Shown: piece by piece, positions 1-9,067 of the stretch | Layout: each line of letters opens with the position of its first letter | Numbering within the stretch: the stretch's first letter is position 1 | The notes under the pieces: generated by a model | Database searches by the model: none | Told to the model about the DNA's origin: nothing | Seen by the model: the letters and a program-made list of their open reading frames with translations, nothing else | Source: a virus | Virus record (IMG/VR): IMGVR_UViG_3300042869_001887 | Coordinates: 1 to 64,000 of that record | Length of the DNA: 64,000 nucleotides | Direction: 5' to 3' (one strand) | Program-made: the position numbers and the translations under genes

Positions 1-1203
1 TACAACGTTAAAAGAAGGGTTTGCTCTCAAAAATTTTTCTGAAACTAATTCTTGTTTGACAGACTCAGAAAGTTTTACTACTTCAGTCATTTTTTTTCTT
101 AAAGTAACTTCTTGTATTTTACTTTTTCTTTCTTTTTTTTCTCTTGACTCCAAGATTTCCTTCTTTGTAATTTCAAAATATTTCGATAAAACCTTATCTA
201 CTTTTGATTCTTTGAAGATACTGTCAAGTATTGAACCATTTCCAACATTCATTTCTCCCATTTCAGATTTTGGTTCATCCATATCAGCTTGAATGTCCTC
301 AACCTCTGAATCAGAACTAATATCTTCATCATCCATTGACAATTCATTGTCAGACATATCCATATCTCCTTCAGGTCTCTCCTCAGCTTCTTCAAATTTT
401 GACATGATATCTTCTTTATCTTCTTCAGATAGATTTTTCAAATCCAAAGCAGAAAGAACCATATTTATCACATATTTGATATCTTCTGAAGTCATTCCGT
501 CTTGAGCATCAAACTCTCTAATTTTTTGTGTAAGTTTACCTGTCAACTTTTGAATGGTCTTAAATGTCACCATCTCTTCTGACGCAGCCGATTCATCACC
601 CATAGCGTCATCCATTTCAGGTTCTCCCTCAGGAGCAGATTCACCACCATCCAATTCTAAATCATCCATACTAGCACCTAAATCAATTTCACCATCAGGC
701 ATTTCCTCAGCACTCATGTCAACCTCCTCTTCACCTCCGACAGGTGAATCAGGTAATTCTGGTTGCGGAACTGCTGGTGGTTCTGCAGGTGGTGCCGGAG
801 GTTCTACTGCCTCAGGCTCAGGTTTAGGAGTTTTCAAAACAAATTTCTTTTGTTCTCCATATAATTCAACCCCATTCTCATTCTCATTTAATCTATTCAG
901 TTCACCTGCCAATAGATTTAATCTTTTGAATGCTTGGGAATATGAGGAAAAATATTTTCTGTTTTTCATAGGCTCAATGTAATCTAACTGAGATTCAGAA
1001 ACTACTTTCTTGATAATGTATCCTTGTTTTTCTTTTACAATCTGATAGTCATTACCGTCAGCTAAATTTATTGAATATACTGATTTTGCATTTTCATTCA
1101 CGGAACTTGGAATTGTTTCGTTGTACTTTGCAATTTCAAGAATTCTTTTGATTTTGTCTTGACCTGTGAGTTTTTCACTCCCTATTGGTTTTAAGTCTCC
1201 CAT
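1..1203 (-). CDS. acidic coiled protein, possible scaffold or head-core protein (3' end off window)
   Basis: An open minus-strand frame runs from an ATG at 1203 to the left edge without a stop, so the C-terminus is missing. The first 110 residues are mixed in composition. A Pro/Glu-rich linker follows (about residues 125-155), then a very acidic stretch full of Asp, Glu and Met, then a charged helical region rich in Lys and Glu. No enzyme motif is visible. Strong acidity plus helical segments is the look of phage scaffolding or prohead-core proteins, but that is a guess from composition. It lies upstream of nothing visible and downstream of the Pro/Thr repeat gene on the same strand. All plus-strand frames here are antisense shadows of it. 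Confidence 0.7.
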   Translation of the reverse strand, partial: MGDLKPIGSEKLTGQDKIKRILEIAKYNETIPSSVNENAKSVYSINLADGNDYQIVKEKQGYIIKKVVSESQLDYIEPMKNRKYFSSYSQAFKRLNLLAGELNRLNENENGVELYGEQKKFVLKTPKPEPEAVEPPAPPAEPPAVPQPELPDSPVGGEEEVDMSAEEMPDGEIDLGASMDDLELDGGESAPEGEPEMDDAMGDESAASEEMVTFKTIQKLTGKLTQKIREFDAQDGMTSEDIKYVINMVLSALDLKNLSEEDKEDIMSKFEEAEERPEGDMDMSDNELSMDDEDISSDSEVEDIQADMDEPKSEMGEMNVGNGSILDSIFKESKVDKVLSKYFEITKKEILESREKKERKSKIQEVTLRKKMTEVVKLSESVKQELVSEKFLRANPSFNVV

Positions 1204-1226
1204 TTTTATATTGTTTTTTAAAAGTT

Positions 1227-2066
1227 TTAATTGTTGAGTCCGTCAAATCCTCCTAATGTTATGGCATTTAGCTGTATTACCTGAATTGTGTTACCATTAG
1301 GTAAATCCGCAGCATATCCTGGATGTGGTACTAGTGTACCAGGTGGTAATGTTCCCCCACTAAATGAACCAAGCATTTCCGCAGTATATTCATAGTTTTG
1401 GTTTACTGATATACCACTATAAAATGGAGTTTGGGTGGGTGTTGGTGTTTGGGTTGGTGTCGCTGGAGGGGTACCTGTTTGTGTAGGCGTTGGAGTATTA
1501 GTTTTGGTTACAGTTGGTGTTGGTGTTGGAGTAACCGCTGAAGTTCCAGTTTGTGTTGGAGTAGCAGCAGGTGTACCTGTTTGTGTGGGTGTGGGTGTGT
1601 TGCTAGCAGTAATTGAAGGTGTGGGTGTATTACTGGCTGTAATTGAAGGTGTAGGTGTATTAGTTTTTGTTGGAGTATTCGTTGTTGTCACCGATGGTGT
1701 TGGAGTTTTTGTTGTTGTCGGTGTGACACTTGGAGTCCCTGTAGGTGTTGAGGTCACATTTGGGGTGTCGGTTTGAGTAGGTGTTGGTGTTGGGGGTTTA
1801 GTCTGTGTCACTGATGGGGTCGGGGTAGGTGTAACAATGGCTAAACAAGTCCCACAATCAACATGATTGATAGACATGAAGTTTACAGTATCAGTTCCTG
1901 TGGCTGGTTCTGCATAATCAATTATCTCATAACATCCCTCTTGAGTTGCACCCGTGAACCTCAAAAAATAACAACCATTTACAGCAGGTAAATTACTACT
2001 ATCAAAATCAACTAATATTGTTGTTCCGCCAAAACAAGGTGCTATTTGGTATGTTAATAAAGCCAT
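1227..2066 (-). CDS. Pro/Thr-repeat protein, probable virion surface or fibre protein
   Basis: The protein is 279 residues. It has a globular N-terminal part of about 80 residues containing several Cys (near C11, C32, C45, C70 and C73), a long low-complexity centre of Pro-Thr repeats (about residues 80-215) and a short C-terminal part rich in Gly. The centre reads as repeated TPTPxxT and NTPTPS units, which give an extended stalk. No signal peptide is seen. It sits between the acidic protein and the lysozyme fusion on the same strand, so a structural role is plausible. No family is recognised from the sequence. Confidence 0.7.
   Translation of the reverse strand: MALLTYQIAPCFGGTTILVDFDSSNLPAVNGCYFLRFTGATQEGCYEIIDYAEPATGTDTVNFMSINHVDCGTCLAIVTPTPTPSVTQTKPPTPTPTQTDTPNVTSTPTGTPSVTPTTTKTPTPSVTTTNTPTKTNTPTPSITASNTPTPSITASNTPTPTQTGTPAATPTQTGTSAVTPTPTPTVTKTNTPTPTQTGTPPATPTQTPTPTQTPFYSGISVNQNYEYTAEMLGSFSGGTLPPGTLVPHPGYAADLPNGNTIQVIQLNAITLGGFDGLNN
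1428..1840. repeat. low-complexity Pro/Thr-coding tandem repeat
   Basis: The DNA repeats short GT-rich units on the plus strand (GGTGTTGG, GTATTAG and similar). They encode alternating Pro and Thr on the minus strand. Two units around 1597-1660 are almost identical and encode the same 10 residue block ([10 protein letters not shown]). Confidence 0.8.
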
Positions 2067-2110
2067 CTAATTTTTCTTTATAAATATAGTAGTTTTGAGA
2101 AATAATCTAA

Positions 2111-4084
2111 TTATCTGAGACTTGGGCTTTTAATTGATGCTCCATTCTCATAACCACTGATTACTTTACCAACTAAGTCTCCCGTTCCCCAAGTTTCTAG
2201 AGAAGCACATTTAGCTATTTCAGCAGCACCTATATCATTTATTAAACCGTTTACGATACAATTATATCTCCCATTGGTTAGGGTTCTTAGTGTTGCGTAC
2301 ATACCATCATCTAATGTCTGATAATTTTGGACCCCCGCAGAGTTAAAATCGGTTGAGTTTTCGAGTTTGTGAGTTGTATTGAATGGATTAAAATTACCTG
2401 CCTTACCCTCAGCTTGTCTCCAAGCCAATAAAAACTTCATATTTTCATTTGTTACAGGTGCACCTAGTTTGGTAAGTAAAGTTTGATAAAAATCTTGGTC
2501 ATTTTTTGACTCTAATCCGAAATCCCTATCATATTGAAGACCTCTCAAATCAGAATCAGTAAAACCTTTCTGTATCAACATAGCCAAAAGGTATTTGGAA
2601 TCTTCTACTCCAAAAATTCCTGTTTGTGGTAACCCAACACTTGATTGAAAATCTTTAACAGCTCCTTGGGTTTCAGGTCCGAATTTACCATCAACACCAT
2701 ATCTTGGTAAAGAAAACCCAAAAAATTGTAAACCTGATTGTATCACTTCTACGGGTTGTTCATATGGTATCTTTTGTCCTGGAGTATATTCAAAATACAA
2801 ACCGTCCTTCACGTAGGACATAATCTTTTTCAAGAAAACAGAATCTGATAAAGTATTCCAAATCATCTGTTGGTCTTTATTAGATTGTTTTTTTTGTTTT
2901 GATTTAGGGGTAACTTCAATTTCCCCTTTGGCACATTTTAGAGTACCATCGTCATTCAAAAATTCTCTTATATTGTGTCCATACTCAACTCCAATGTGCA
3001 GGTGGTCATAGGAACTTCCAGGAAAATCCATCACATATCCTAACAATTGTCCACATTTTACTTTGGAACCCTTTTGTACTTGAGCATTCTGTAGATGAGT
3101 ATAATATACATCGGGTAATGAATTATCACTCTTCACAGTGAATCCTATACCAAAAAGTTTTTTCCCTTGAGTTTTCCTTACCTTAGGTCCGTAGTCTTTG
3201 AAGGTTTTAACAGTTCCATCCGCAATTGCATAAACCGGTTCTCCGATAGGTGCTTTAATATCCCAAGCGTTACCACTAGCCCATCCACTTTGACCCGCAT
3301 GAGCACCATCTGCGGGTATTTTAACACTTGCGGAACCAAATAATCTATCACTTTGTTCAGTGATTTTTGATTCGATTGAAAGTTTTTTATCTTTAGCCTT
3401 TGTTATTGCCTCAAAAAGTTTTCCAATCATTTCCGACCTTCTCAAAAATTTGAAAACTAAATTTTCATAGGAAAACTCTCCTTCTTTTTCTAATCCCGAT
3501 TTACGATATTTTTTTATTTTTTCTTTGAGAGATTTCATCTTATCGATATCCTCGGTTTCTATTGTATCATCAATTTTTGAAATCCAAGATTTCACTTTCT
3601 TTTTTAAAAAATCAAAATCTATTTCCGCATTTTCCTTGACTGGTTTTTGAATCCATTCATCATTCATTATGGAATAAACAGCACTGCTGGAATGTTCATC
3701 ATCCGCACCTTGTGCATAAACCTCAACATCGTAACCATAAATGGTGATATCATATTTATTATTAAACTCTTTCTTTTTTAACTCGAAAATTTCTCTATAC
3801 AATTCCTCATCTTCACCATATTTTCCGAAATCAACAAGCAAGTGTAAATCGAAGTCCGAAAATTCTGACCAGTTGTAATTTGCTAAAGAACCCATCAAGA
3901 CAATATCTTCGATAAAGACATCGTCCCCTAAATCATCAGAAAATTCCTCAGCAATCTCAAGTAATTTTTTTCTTACTTCAGATTTTAGAGTTGCCTTATC
4001 AATATCCTCGTAGTTATCCCAAACCTTGGGATTCAAATTTTCTTGCAAAGAAAAACTATCTAAAATTTTTTGAAACTTCTTCAT
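2111..4084 (-). CDS. leader + nucleotidyltransferase + M23 peptidase + PG-binding + lysozyme-like fusion
   Basis: This 657-residue protein has four recognisable parts. Residues 1-15 are a short helical leader ending L-Q-E before Asn16. Residues 16-235 hold a minimal nucleotidyltransferase core with G65-S66 and the D77-x-D79 pair. Residues 250-370 form an M23 (LytM-type) peptidase with H262, D275 and the H361-x-H363 pair, which are the expected zinc ligands. Residues 440-500 look like a PG_binding_1 repeat. The last 110 residues contain a WRQAEG...NPFNTT block followed by GVQNY, typical of phage muramidase-like domains. A second I-T-E-Q site (241-244) lies exactly between the nucleotidyltransferase and the peptidase, so processing could separate them. 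Probably virion-borne and acting on the cell wall at entry; the nucleotidyltransferase substrate is unknown. Confidence 0.85.
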   Translation of the reverse strand: MKKFQKILDSFSLQENLNPKVWDNYEDIDKATLKSEVRKKLLEIAEEFSDDLGDDVFIEDIVLMGSLANYNWSEFSDFDLHLLVDFGKYGEDEELYREIFELKKKEFNNKYDITIYGYDVEVYAQGADDEHSSSAVYSIMNDEWIQKPVKENAEIDFDFLKKKVKSWISKIDDTIETEDIDKMKSLKEKIKKYRKSGLEKEGEFSYENLVFKFLRRSEMIGKLFEAITKAKDKKLSIESKITEQSDRLFGSASVKIPADGAHAGQSGWASGNAWDIKAPIGEPVYAIADGTVKTFKDYGPKVRKTQGKKLFGIGFTVKSDNSLPDVYYTHLQNAQVQKGSKVKCGQLLGYVMDFPGSSYDHLHIGVEYGHNIREFLNDDGTLKCAKGEIEVTPKSKQKKQSNKDQQMIWNTLSDSVFLKKIMSYVKDGLYFEYTPGQKIPYEQPVEVIQSGLQFFGFSLPRYGVDGKFGPETQGAVKDFQSSVGLPQTGIFGVEDSKYLLAMLIQKGFTDSDLRGLQYDRDFGLESKNDQDFYQTLLTKLGAPVTNENMKFLLAWRQAEGKAGNFNPFNTTHKLENSTDFNSAGVQNYQTLDDGMYATLRTLTNGRYNCIVNGLINDIGAAEIAKCASLETWGTGDLVGKVISGYENGASIKSPSLR

Positions 4085-4105
4085 TCACAATAAATACCAC
4101 GAAAA

Positions 4106-4348
4106 TTATAGTTTTTTGAATTTGTATTTTTTTGAAATATCAGTTGAAAAAAATTTTCCTTGTGACTCCGACATTCTGAATCTTGTATAAATTTGATGGG
4201 GTACGTCCTCATATTGGTATTTAGAACCATTGTTGAATTCAACAATCATCATTTTTGTTTCAACATCATATTCTGTCCTCTTGAGATTCGATGATTTAAT
4301 TTCATTTATAATTTTTGAACCTTCTATAGTTTCTCTAATCACTGACAT
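4106..4348 (-). CDS. KTSC domain protein
   Basis: An 80-residue protein whose C-terminal 60 residues match the KTSC family: a beta-strand pattern with Y...MMIVEFNNGSKYQYEDVP and a Ser/Phe pair near the end (GKFFSTDISKKYKFKKL). KTSC domains are small and common in phages, sometimes fused to RNA-related enzymes, but the function is unknown. It precedes the lysozyme fusion by 21 nt on the same strand. Confidence 0.85.
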   Translation of the reverse strand: MSVIRETIEGSKIINEIKSSNLKRTEYDVETKMMIVEFNNGSKYQYEDVPHQIYTRFRMSESQGKFFSTDISKKYKFKKL

Positions 4349-4386
4349 AATAAATTTATTTTAACTAAAGAATTATAATTATAAGT

Positions 4387-4938
4387 ATGAATGTAAATGA
4401 ATCTTTCAAATATTATGGACATTATGACATATCGAATATTCTGACGATATTAAATAGTGAAAAAGTAGATTGGAACGAATTTACCTTGAGACAAAAAGCG
4501 TGTACTGATATGGTCAATACACAAACAATTAAAATAGTTTATGACAATGATTTTTTTTCTACCAACTTTAATCCAGTGTTTACTAAAAACTATACCTTCT
4601 TCGAAGAGGATTTAAATAATATTTGTGAAATTATAAAAAAACAAACCGGCGGTTCAGGTTATTTACTCAGAGCTATTTTAGTCAAACTATACAAAAAAAG
4701 TATTATACCAACCCACGTTGACAGTGCAAACAATACTTTTAAATTTTCTAAAAGGATACACATACCAATAATTACAAATGAAAAATGTATTTTCAATGTA
4801 GGTGAAGAATCCATCAATATGAAAGTCGGTGAAATTTGGGAAATGAATAATGATAAATTATCACATTCTGTGGTGAATGATGGTGATGAAGATAGAGTTC
4901 ATCTTATAATAGATTGGTGTGAAAAAACCCCCAACTAA
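4387..4938 (+). CDS. aspartyl/asparaginyl beta-hydroxylase-like 2OG-Fe(II) oxygenase
   Basis: A 183-residue protein with the C-terminal double-stranded beta-helix signature of the Asp/Asn beta-hydroxylase group: T-H-V-D-S (first iron ligand His and acidic residue), a strand R-I-H-I-P-I, then L-S-H-S-V-V-N (second His) and D-R-V-H-L-I-I-D-W with the Arg that usually holds 2-oxoglutarate. Such enzymes hydroxylate protein side chains or small molecules. The substrate here is not evident. A terminator shared with the convergent Hsp20 gene follows the stop. Confidence 0.8.
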   Translation: MNVNESFKYYGHYDISNILTILNSEKVDWNEFTLRQKACTDMVNTQTIKIVYDNDFFSTNFNPVFTKNYTFFEEDLNNICEIIKKQTGGSGYLLRAILVKLYKKSIIPTHVDSANNTFKFSKRIHIPIITNEKCIFNVGEESINMKVGEIWEMNNDKLSHSVVNDGDEDRVHLIIDWCEKTPN

Positions 4939-4953
4939 GTTGAGGGTTTTTTT
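4922..4953. terminator. bidirectional terminator
   Basis: A-tract, then CCCCCAAC-TAA-GTTGAGGG, then a T-tract. The hairpin overlaps the stop of the 2OG oxygenase gene and also serves the convergent hsp20 gene. Confidence 0.85.
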
Positions 4954-4954
4954 A

Positions 4955-5350
4955 TCACAGGAGATTGATTCTCTTTTTTTCTTGTTTTTTGTAATTAGGT
5001 ACGAATACCGTTAGTAGACCATCTTCTATTGTTGCCTCAATCTCAGATGAATTATATTCCTTTCCAATTTTGAATTCTTTTGATACAGATTTTGTTTTTT
5101 CTTCACCATTCAATTTATAAATTCTTTTTCCTTGAATGATTAGAATTCCGTCTTCCATTTCTACTTTGAGATTTGATTTATTAAAACCAGGAACCTCAAA
5201 GAAAAGATATGCACCATCTTTTGTTTGATTTATTTCATAATTCTCCTCATCAGGATTTTTTGAAATTACTGAGGTTTTGAAATAAGGTTTGGACGTCCCA
5301 TTGAAAATGTCGTCGAAAATTCTGTTCAATTCGTTGTTAGATAAAATCAT
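4955..5350 (-). CDS. small heat shock protein, Hsp20/alpha-crystallin family
   Basis: A 131-residue protein with an alpha-crystallin domain (about residues 40-125). It has the A-Y-L-F-F-E-V-P-G-F strand, L-K-V-E-M-E-D-G-I-L-I-I-Q-G-K, and the hallmark A-T-I-E-D-G-L-L-T-V-F-V-P. Hsp20 proteins hold unfolding proteins in an ATP-independent way. T4-like and cyanophage genomes often carry one, possibly helping head or tail assembly. It is divergent from the ClpC-like gene across 165 nt, which fits a joint stress or quality-control role (inference). Confidence 0.95.
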   Translation of the reverse strand: MILSNNELNRIFDDIFNGTSKPYFKTSVISKNPDEENYEINQTKDGAYLFFEVPGFNKSNLKVEMEDGILIIQGKRIYKLNGEEKTKSVSKEFKIGKEYNSSEIEATIEDGLLTVFVPNYKKQEKKRINLL

Positions 5351-5515
5351 AGTTTTTTTTGTTTTTGAGGTTTATTATTTATATAATTAGAGTCAAGTTG
5401 TGTGCCGAAACTAAATAAATGACAGATTGTCATGAAAAAAAAATTTATTATGACAATATTACAAATTATTTGTTTGTGTACATTTTTTGATACATCTTTG
5501 TAAAAATTATATACC

Positions 5516-7525
5516 ATGAATGAACTAATGGATGATGACGACATGAAAACAAGTAGGAAGCAAAAGACTTCCGACAGTTCTACTCCTGTTTTGGACAACT
5601 TCAGTAGAGATTTAAATAAACTTGCGTCCGAAGGTAAATTAGACCCTGTAATTGGTAGAGACCGAGAAATTTTGAGGATTGCACAAATCCTATCAAGACG
5701 CAAGAAAAACAATCCAATTATCTTAGGAGAACCGGGATGTGGTAAAACCGCAATTGTAGAGGGTTTAGCAATGAAAATTGTAAGCGGTGAATGTCCCAAA
5801 AATCTTATTGATAAAAGAATTGTAAACTTAGACCTGACCTCTGTTGTGGCGGGAACAAAATATAGAGGACAATTTGAAGAGAGGATGAAAGTTATTATTG
5901 AAGAATTACAGACAAACCCAAACATTATAGTTTTTATTGACGAGGTGCACACTTTGGTTGGTTCGGGTAATTCTGCCGGTTCTATGGATGGTTCCAATAT
6001 TTTCAAACCCGCTTTATCACGTGGTGAGATTCAAATTATTGGGGCCACAACTTTAGATGAGTTCAGAAAAAACATTGAAAAGGATGGTGCTCTTGAAAGA
6101 CGATTCCAAAAAATTATTGTTGAGGCTTCATCTGTTGCTGAAACTATAGAAATTCTGAAGAACATTCGTCCCAAATATGAATCTTATCACAAGGTCAGGT
6201 ACTCTGATGAGGTCATTGAGGTTTGTGTCAAACTTGCTGAACGTTATATTACAGACCGAGAATTTCCTGACAAAGCATTTGACATTTTAGATGAGGTTGG
6301 TGCACGTATGCAAACAGAAGTGAAAATTCCCGAGGTTATTGAGGAACTCAAAAAAAAGGCTGCGGAAATCAAACAACAAAAAATCGATGTTGTAAAAAAA
6401 CAGAATTACGAACAAGCGGCGCAATTACGAGATAGAGAAAAAAAGTTGTTGGATAAATTAGATTCGGAGAAAAAGAAATTTGATGAGGAAATGGAGAAAC
6501 AAAAACAAGAAATCACGTTGAACATGGTTTATGATGTTGTTTCAAATATGACCAAAATTCCTGTAAACAAAATGAGTGTTGATGATACAAAATCTCTGAT
6601 AAACTTGGATAAGGAGCTAACAGGTAAGGTTATTGGACAAGATTCGGCCGTAATCAAAGTGGTTAAATCAATTAAAAGAAACCGCTTGGGTATCAAAGAC
6701 CCCAACAGGCCAATCGGTTCATTTATTTTTCTCGGTTCTACTGGCGTCGGTAAAACACACTTGGCAAAACAACTTGCGAAAGAGATGTTTGGTTCAGAAG
6801 AAGCTCTTATCAGAGTTGACATGAGTGAATACCAAGAAAAACACACTGTATCCAAATTAGTAGGTGCCCCTCCTGGTTATGTCGGATACGATGAAGGGGG
6901 ACAACTAACTGAAAAGGTTAAAAACAAACCTTACTCAGTTATCCTTTTCGACGAGGTAGAAAAAGCACATAAAGACGTTTTCACAATCTTGTTACAAATT
7001 CTTGATGAAGGACACGTGACAGATTCTCTCGGTAGAAAAATCAATTTTAAAAATACTTTGATTATTTTGACAACAAACTTAGGAGTCAAAAAATTACAAG
7101 ATTTCGGTACAGGGATTGGTTTCTCTAATTCCTATTCAAATGAGGAAGCCAGAAAACAGGTTCTCATGAAAGAAATGAAAAATTTCTTTTCTCCTGAGTT
7201 CTTGAATAGGATTGATGATACGATTGTTTTCAATTCTTTATCAAAAGACGATATTAAAAAAATCACGGAGATTGAATTGAAAAAACTTTCTAACAGGCTT
7301 TCTGAATTAAAATATACTGTCACATACGATGATAGTCTTATTGAATACCTTTCAAAAATAGGATATGACGAATTGTATGGAGCAAGACCCTTGAAAAGAG
7401 CAATTCAAGACAAAGTTGAAGATTTAATTTCTGAGGAAGTTCTCACAGGAAAATTCATCGAAGGGAAAACCTATCATTTGAAAGTTGAGAAAGAAGAAAT
7501 AAAAATAACAAAAAAGGGACGATAA
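5516..7525 (+). CDS. clpC: ClpC/ClpA-type AAA+ unfoldase without N-domain
   Basis: A 669-residue double-AAA protein. The first AAA module has Walker A G71-EPGCGKT and Walker B IVFIDEVH. A short middle region carries a UVR-like K-x-x-N-Y-E-Q-A-A-x-L-R-D segment typical of ClpC. The second module has GSTGVGKT and VILFDEVEKAH. Near residue 532 is G-I-G-F, which matches the IGF/LGF loop that docks onto ClpP and is absent from the disaggregase ClpB. The usual N-terminal Clp repeat domain is missing and replaced by about 25 polar residues, so adaptor or substrate choice should differ from the host enzyme. The partner is probably the ClpP at 32129-32806. A terminator overlaps the stop. Confidence 0.93.
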   Translation: MNELMDDDDMKTSRKQKTSDSSTPVLDNFSRDLNKLASEGKLDPVIGRDREILRIAQILSRRKKNNPIILGEPGCGKTAIVEGLAMKIVSGECPKNLIDKRIVNLDLTSVVAGTKYRGQFEERMKVIIEELQTNPNIIVFIDEVHTLVGSGNSAGSMDGSNIFKPALSRGEIQIIGATTLDEFRKNIEKDGALERRFQKIIVEASSVAETIEILKNIRPKYESYHKVRYSDEVIEVCVKLAERYITDREFPDKAFDILDEVGARMQTEVKIPEVIEELKKKAAEIKQQKIDVVKKQNYEQAAQLRDREKKLLDKLDSEKKKFDEEMEKQKQEITLNMVYDVVSNMTKIPVNKMSVDDTKSLINLDKELTGKVIGQDSAVIKVVKSIKRNRLGIKDPNRPIGSFIFLGSTGVGKTHLAKQLAKEMFGSEEALIRVDMSEYQEKHTVSKLVGAPPGYVGYDEGGQLTEKVKNKPYSVILFDEVEKAHKDVFTILLQILDEGHVTDSLGRKINFKNTLIILTTNLGVKKLQDFGTGIGFSNSYSNEEARKQVLMKEMKNFFSPEFLNRIDDTIVFNSLSKDDIKKITEIELKKLSNRLSELKYTVTYDDSLIEYLSKIGYDELYGARPLKRAIQDKVEDLISEEVLTGKFIEGKTYHLKVEKEEIKITKKGR

Positions 7526-7537
7526 GTCCCTTTTTTT
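7515..7537 (+). terminator. Rho-independent terminator of the clpC-like gene
   Basis: GGGAC-GATAA-GTCCC followed by seven T. The TAA stop of the upstream gene lies in the loop. Confidence 0.85.
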
Positions 7538-7550
7538 GTATTTATATGAA

Positions 7551-8207
7551 ATGCGTGAATTGATAAGAAAAATTTTAAGAGAGTCTGACTCAGAAAACCC
7601 CACTTCAAATCTTGACAAAGTTTTGGAAAATTTCAAATCTATTTTTCCAAAAAATTATTTAGACAGGATACCGATGATTAGAAGTTTTGTTAAAAATTTT
7701 ATAGAAAAATCAAATTACAATGTGAAGTTTTTAAATGCTTGTCCATCATATGCAGGAGTGAGAACAAGAGACCAAGTTATAATTTGTGCTCCAAGTCAAA
7801 TGGCTACCTTGGGGGATTTTCTTTATACTTTATTTCATGAAATAAGACACGAACAACAAATTTCAGAAATAAAAATGCCCAATCCTCTAACAGATTACGA
7901 TTTGGAAGATTTCGAGAAAATTTATCAACAATATTGGGAGATGGAGTTAGATGCGGACCAATATGCGAAAAATATGTTAGGAAGATTAGTTTTCAGTTTG
8001 AAAATGCCAATTGAAGAATCAAAAAAAATATTCAAATTGTCGGAATTTATACAACAATATCCTCAAGCATCAAAATTTGTGGGTTCAAGTTTACAAAGAA
8101 TTATTGACACCATAAAACATATGAAATCAAAGGGTATGGAATATTCAGATATACAAGACCACCCTATGGTGAAACCCTTTATAGAAAAATTAGAAAAATT
8201 TTTATAA
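7551..8207 (+). CDS. putative HExxH metallopeptidase with virion-type leader
   Basis: The ATG at 7551 is preferred to a TTG at 7536, which lies inside the upstream terminator. The 218-residue protein begins with MRELIRKILRE before Ser12, a short basic amphipathic helix ending L-R-E. Further on, F-H-E-I-R-H gives an HExxH zinc site, and about 50 residues later E-M-E-L-D-A-D-Q-Y-A supplies a likely third ligand, the pattern of small gluzincin-type peptidases. No signal peptide is present. The leader suggests packaging in the head, and the peptidase activity is inferred from the motif alone. Confidence 0.7.
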   Translation: MRELIRKILRESDSENPTSNLDKVLENFKSIFPKNYLDRIPMIRSFVKNFIEKSNYNVKFLNACPSYAGVRTRDQVIICAPSQMATLGDFLYTLFHEIRHEQQISEIKMPNPLTDYDLEDFEKIYQQYWEMELDADQYAKNMLGRLVFSLKMPIEESKKIFKLSEFIQQYPQASKFVGSSLQRIIDTIKHMKSKGMEYSDIQDHPMVKPFIEKLEKFL

Positions 8208-9032
8208 ATAGAATTTTCCGTGGTCTTTCGCTTTTTTGAAGTGTAATTTATATCCCAATTTCTCAATCATAAGTTTTCCCATCTTTATTCCGTTGAAAAC
8301 ATCTTCAACAACGACATATTCATCAGGTGAATGATAGTCGTAATATCCAATCGAAAAATTTATACAAGAAAAATCAAATTTACTTCTCAATGCATAAACA
8401 TCAGTATAGGGGTGAACCATATAATCTATGTAATCCTTATGCATGTTCTCTGTCAACACTTCATCACAACTTTTGAAAAATTCTGAGTTTCGGTCAAACA
8501 TAACTTGACCAGAACATGTTTCAGTAACCATCCAATTCTCGGGTGCGTCAAATTGAATTGCATATCCTACGTTGTCGAAAAATTTAATATCACAATTTCT
8601 TGACCCGTGACAGCCAGTTTCTTCTGACACGAAGAAAGCAGCTTTCAAATAGGGTAACTCTGATAATAATTTCAGACAAGCAAAAACTCCGGCTTTATCA
8701 TCTCCACCGATACCTGTAGGAGAACCGTTTACGTCGTAAGCCTTTAAGGATAGTTTTAACTCTCCTTGAGCATTTGGTAACTGCTCTTCTCGAATTATCA
8801 AATGTCTAATGGAGTGAACAGTATCAGTATGAGATACAACACAAGGATAATAAAAATCATTATCCACTTCGGAAATTTTTTTGGTCGCATAAATGTTACC
8901 ACGCTCATCAACATAATTTTCAATTTTATTTTCTTCTAGCCAATCGAGTATGAATCTTATCATAAATTCTTCTTGATAAGTTACAGTAGGAACTGATAAT
9001 ACTTCTTTCAGGAATAATAAATCGTTTTGCAT
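8202..9032 (-). CDS. M20/M42-type metallopeptidase
   Basis: A 276-residue hydrolase of the M20-like fold. It has S-H-T-D-T-V-H (first metal His and Asp), G-I-G-G-D-D-K-A-G (bridging Asp), S-E-E-T-G-C-H-G-S (catalytic Glu pair) and Y-Y-D-Y-H-S-P-D-E (last His ligand), in the order found in peptidase T and related aminopeptidases. It is shorter than the usual 370-410 residues, so the dimerisation (lid) domain is probably missing. A promoter-like TTG-N20-TACATTTG lies directly in front of the ATG, leaving almost no 5' untranslated region. The 3' end overlaps the convergent metallopeptidase gene by 6 nt. Confidence 0.85.
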   Translation of the reverse strand: MQNDLLFLKEVLSVPTVTYQEEFMIRFILDWLEENKIENYVDERGNIYATKKISEVDNDFYYPCVVSHTDTVHSIRHLIIREEQLPNAQGELKLSLKAYDVNGSPTGIGGDDKAGVFACLKLLSELPYLKAAFFVSEETGCHGSRNCDIKFFDNVGYAIQFDAPENWMVTETCSGQVMFDRNSEFFKSCDEVLTENMHKDYIDYMVHPYTDVYALRSKFDFSCINFSIGYYDYHSPDEYVVVEDVFNGIKMGKLMIEKLGYKLHFKKAKDHGKFYL

Positions 9033-9036
9033 TACA

Positions 9037-9067
9037 CAAATGTACTACAAATCGTGCAATTCTCCAA
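9037..9067 (-). promoter_or_regulatory. Bacteroidota-type promoter for the M20 peptidase gene
   Basis: On the minus strand, TTG (9067-9065), a 20-nt spacer and TACATTTG (9044-9037) match the Bacteroidota -33/-7 consensus. The box ends 4 nt before the ATG at 9032, so the message would be nearly leaderless. Confidence 0.55.

Noticed and set aside
56-982. Plus-strand open frames rich in Ser
   Set aside because: They are antisense to a longer minus-strand frame that runs from 1203 to the left edge with natural acidic coding composition.
1435-1776. Plus-strand Gly/Val repeat frame
   Set aside because: It is the reverse of the Pro/Thr repeats of the minus-strand gene.
5347-6006. Minus-strand frame of 219 codons
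   Set aside because: It overlaps the start of the clpC-like gene in antisense and has no convincing domain.
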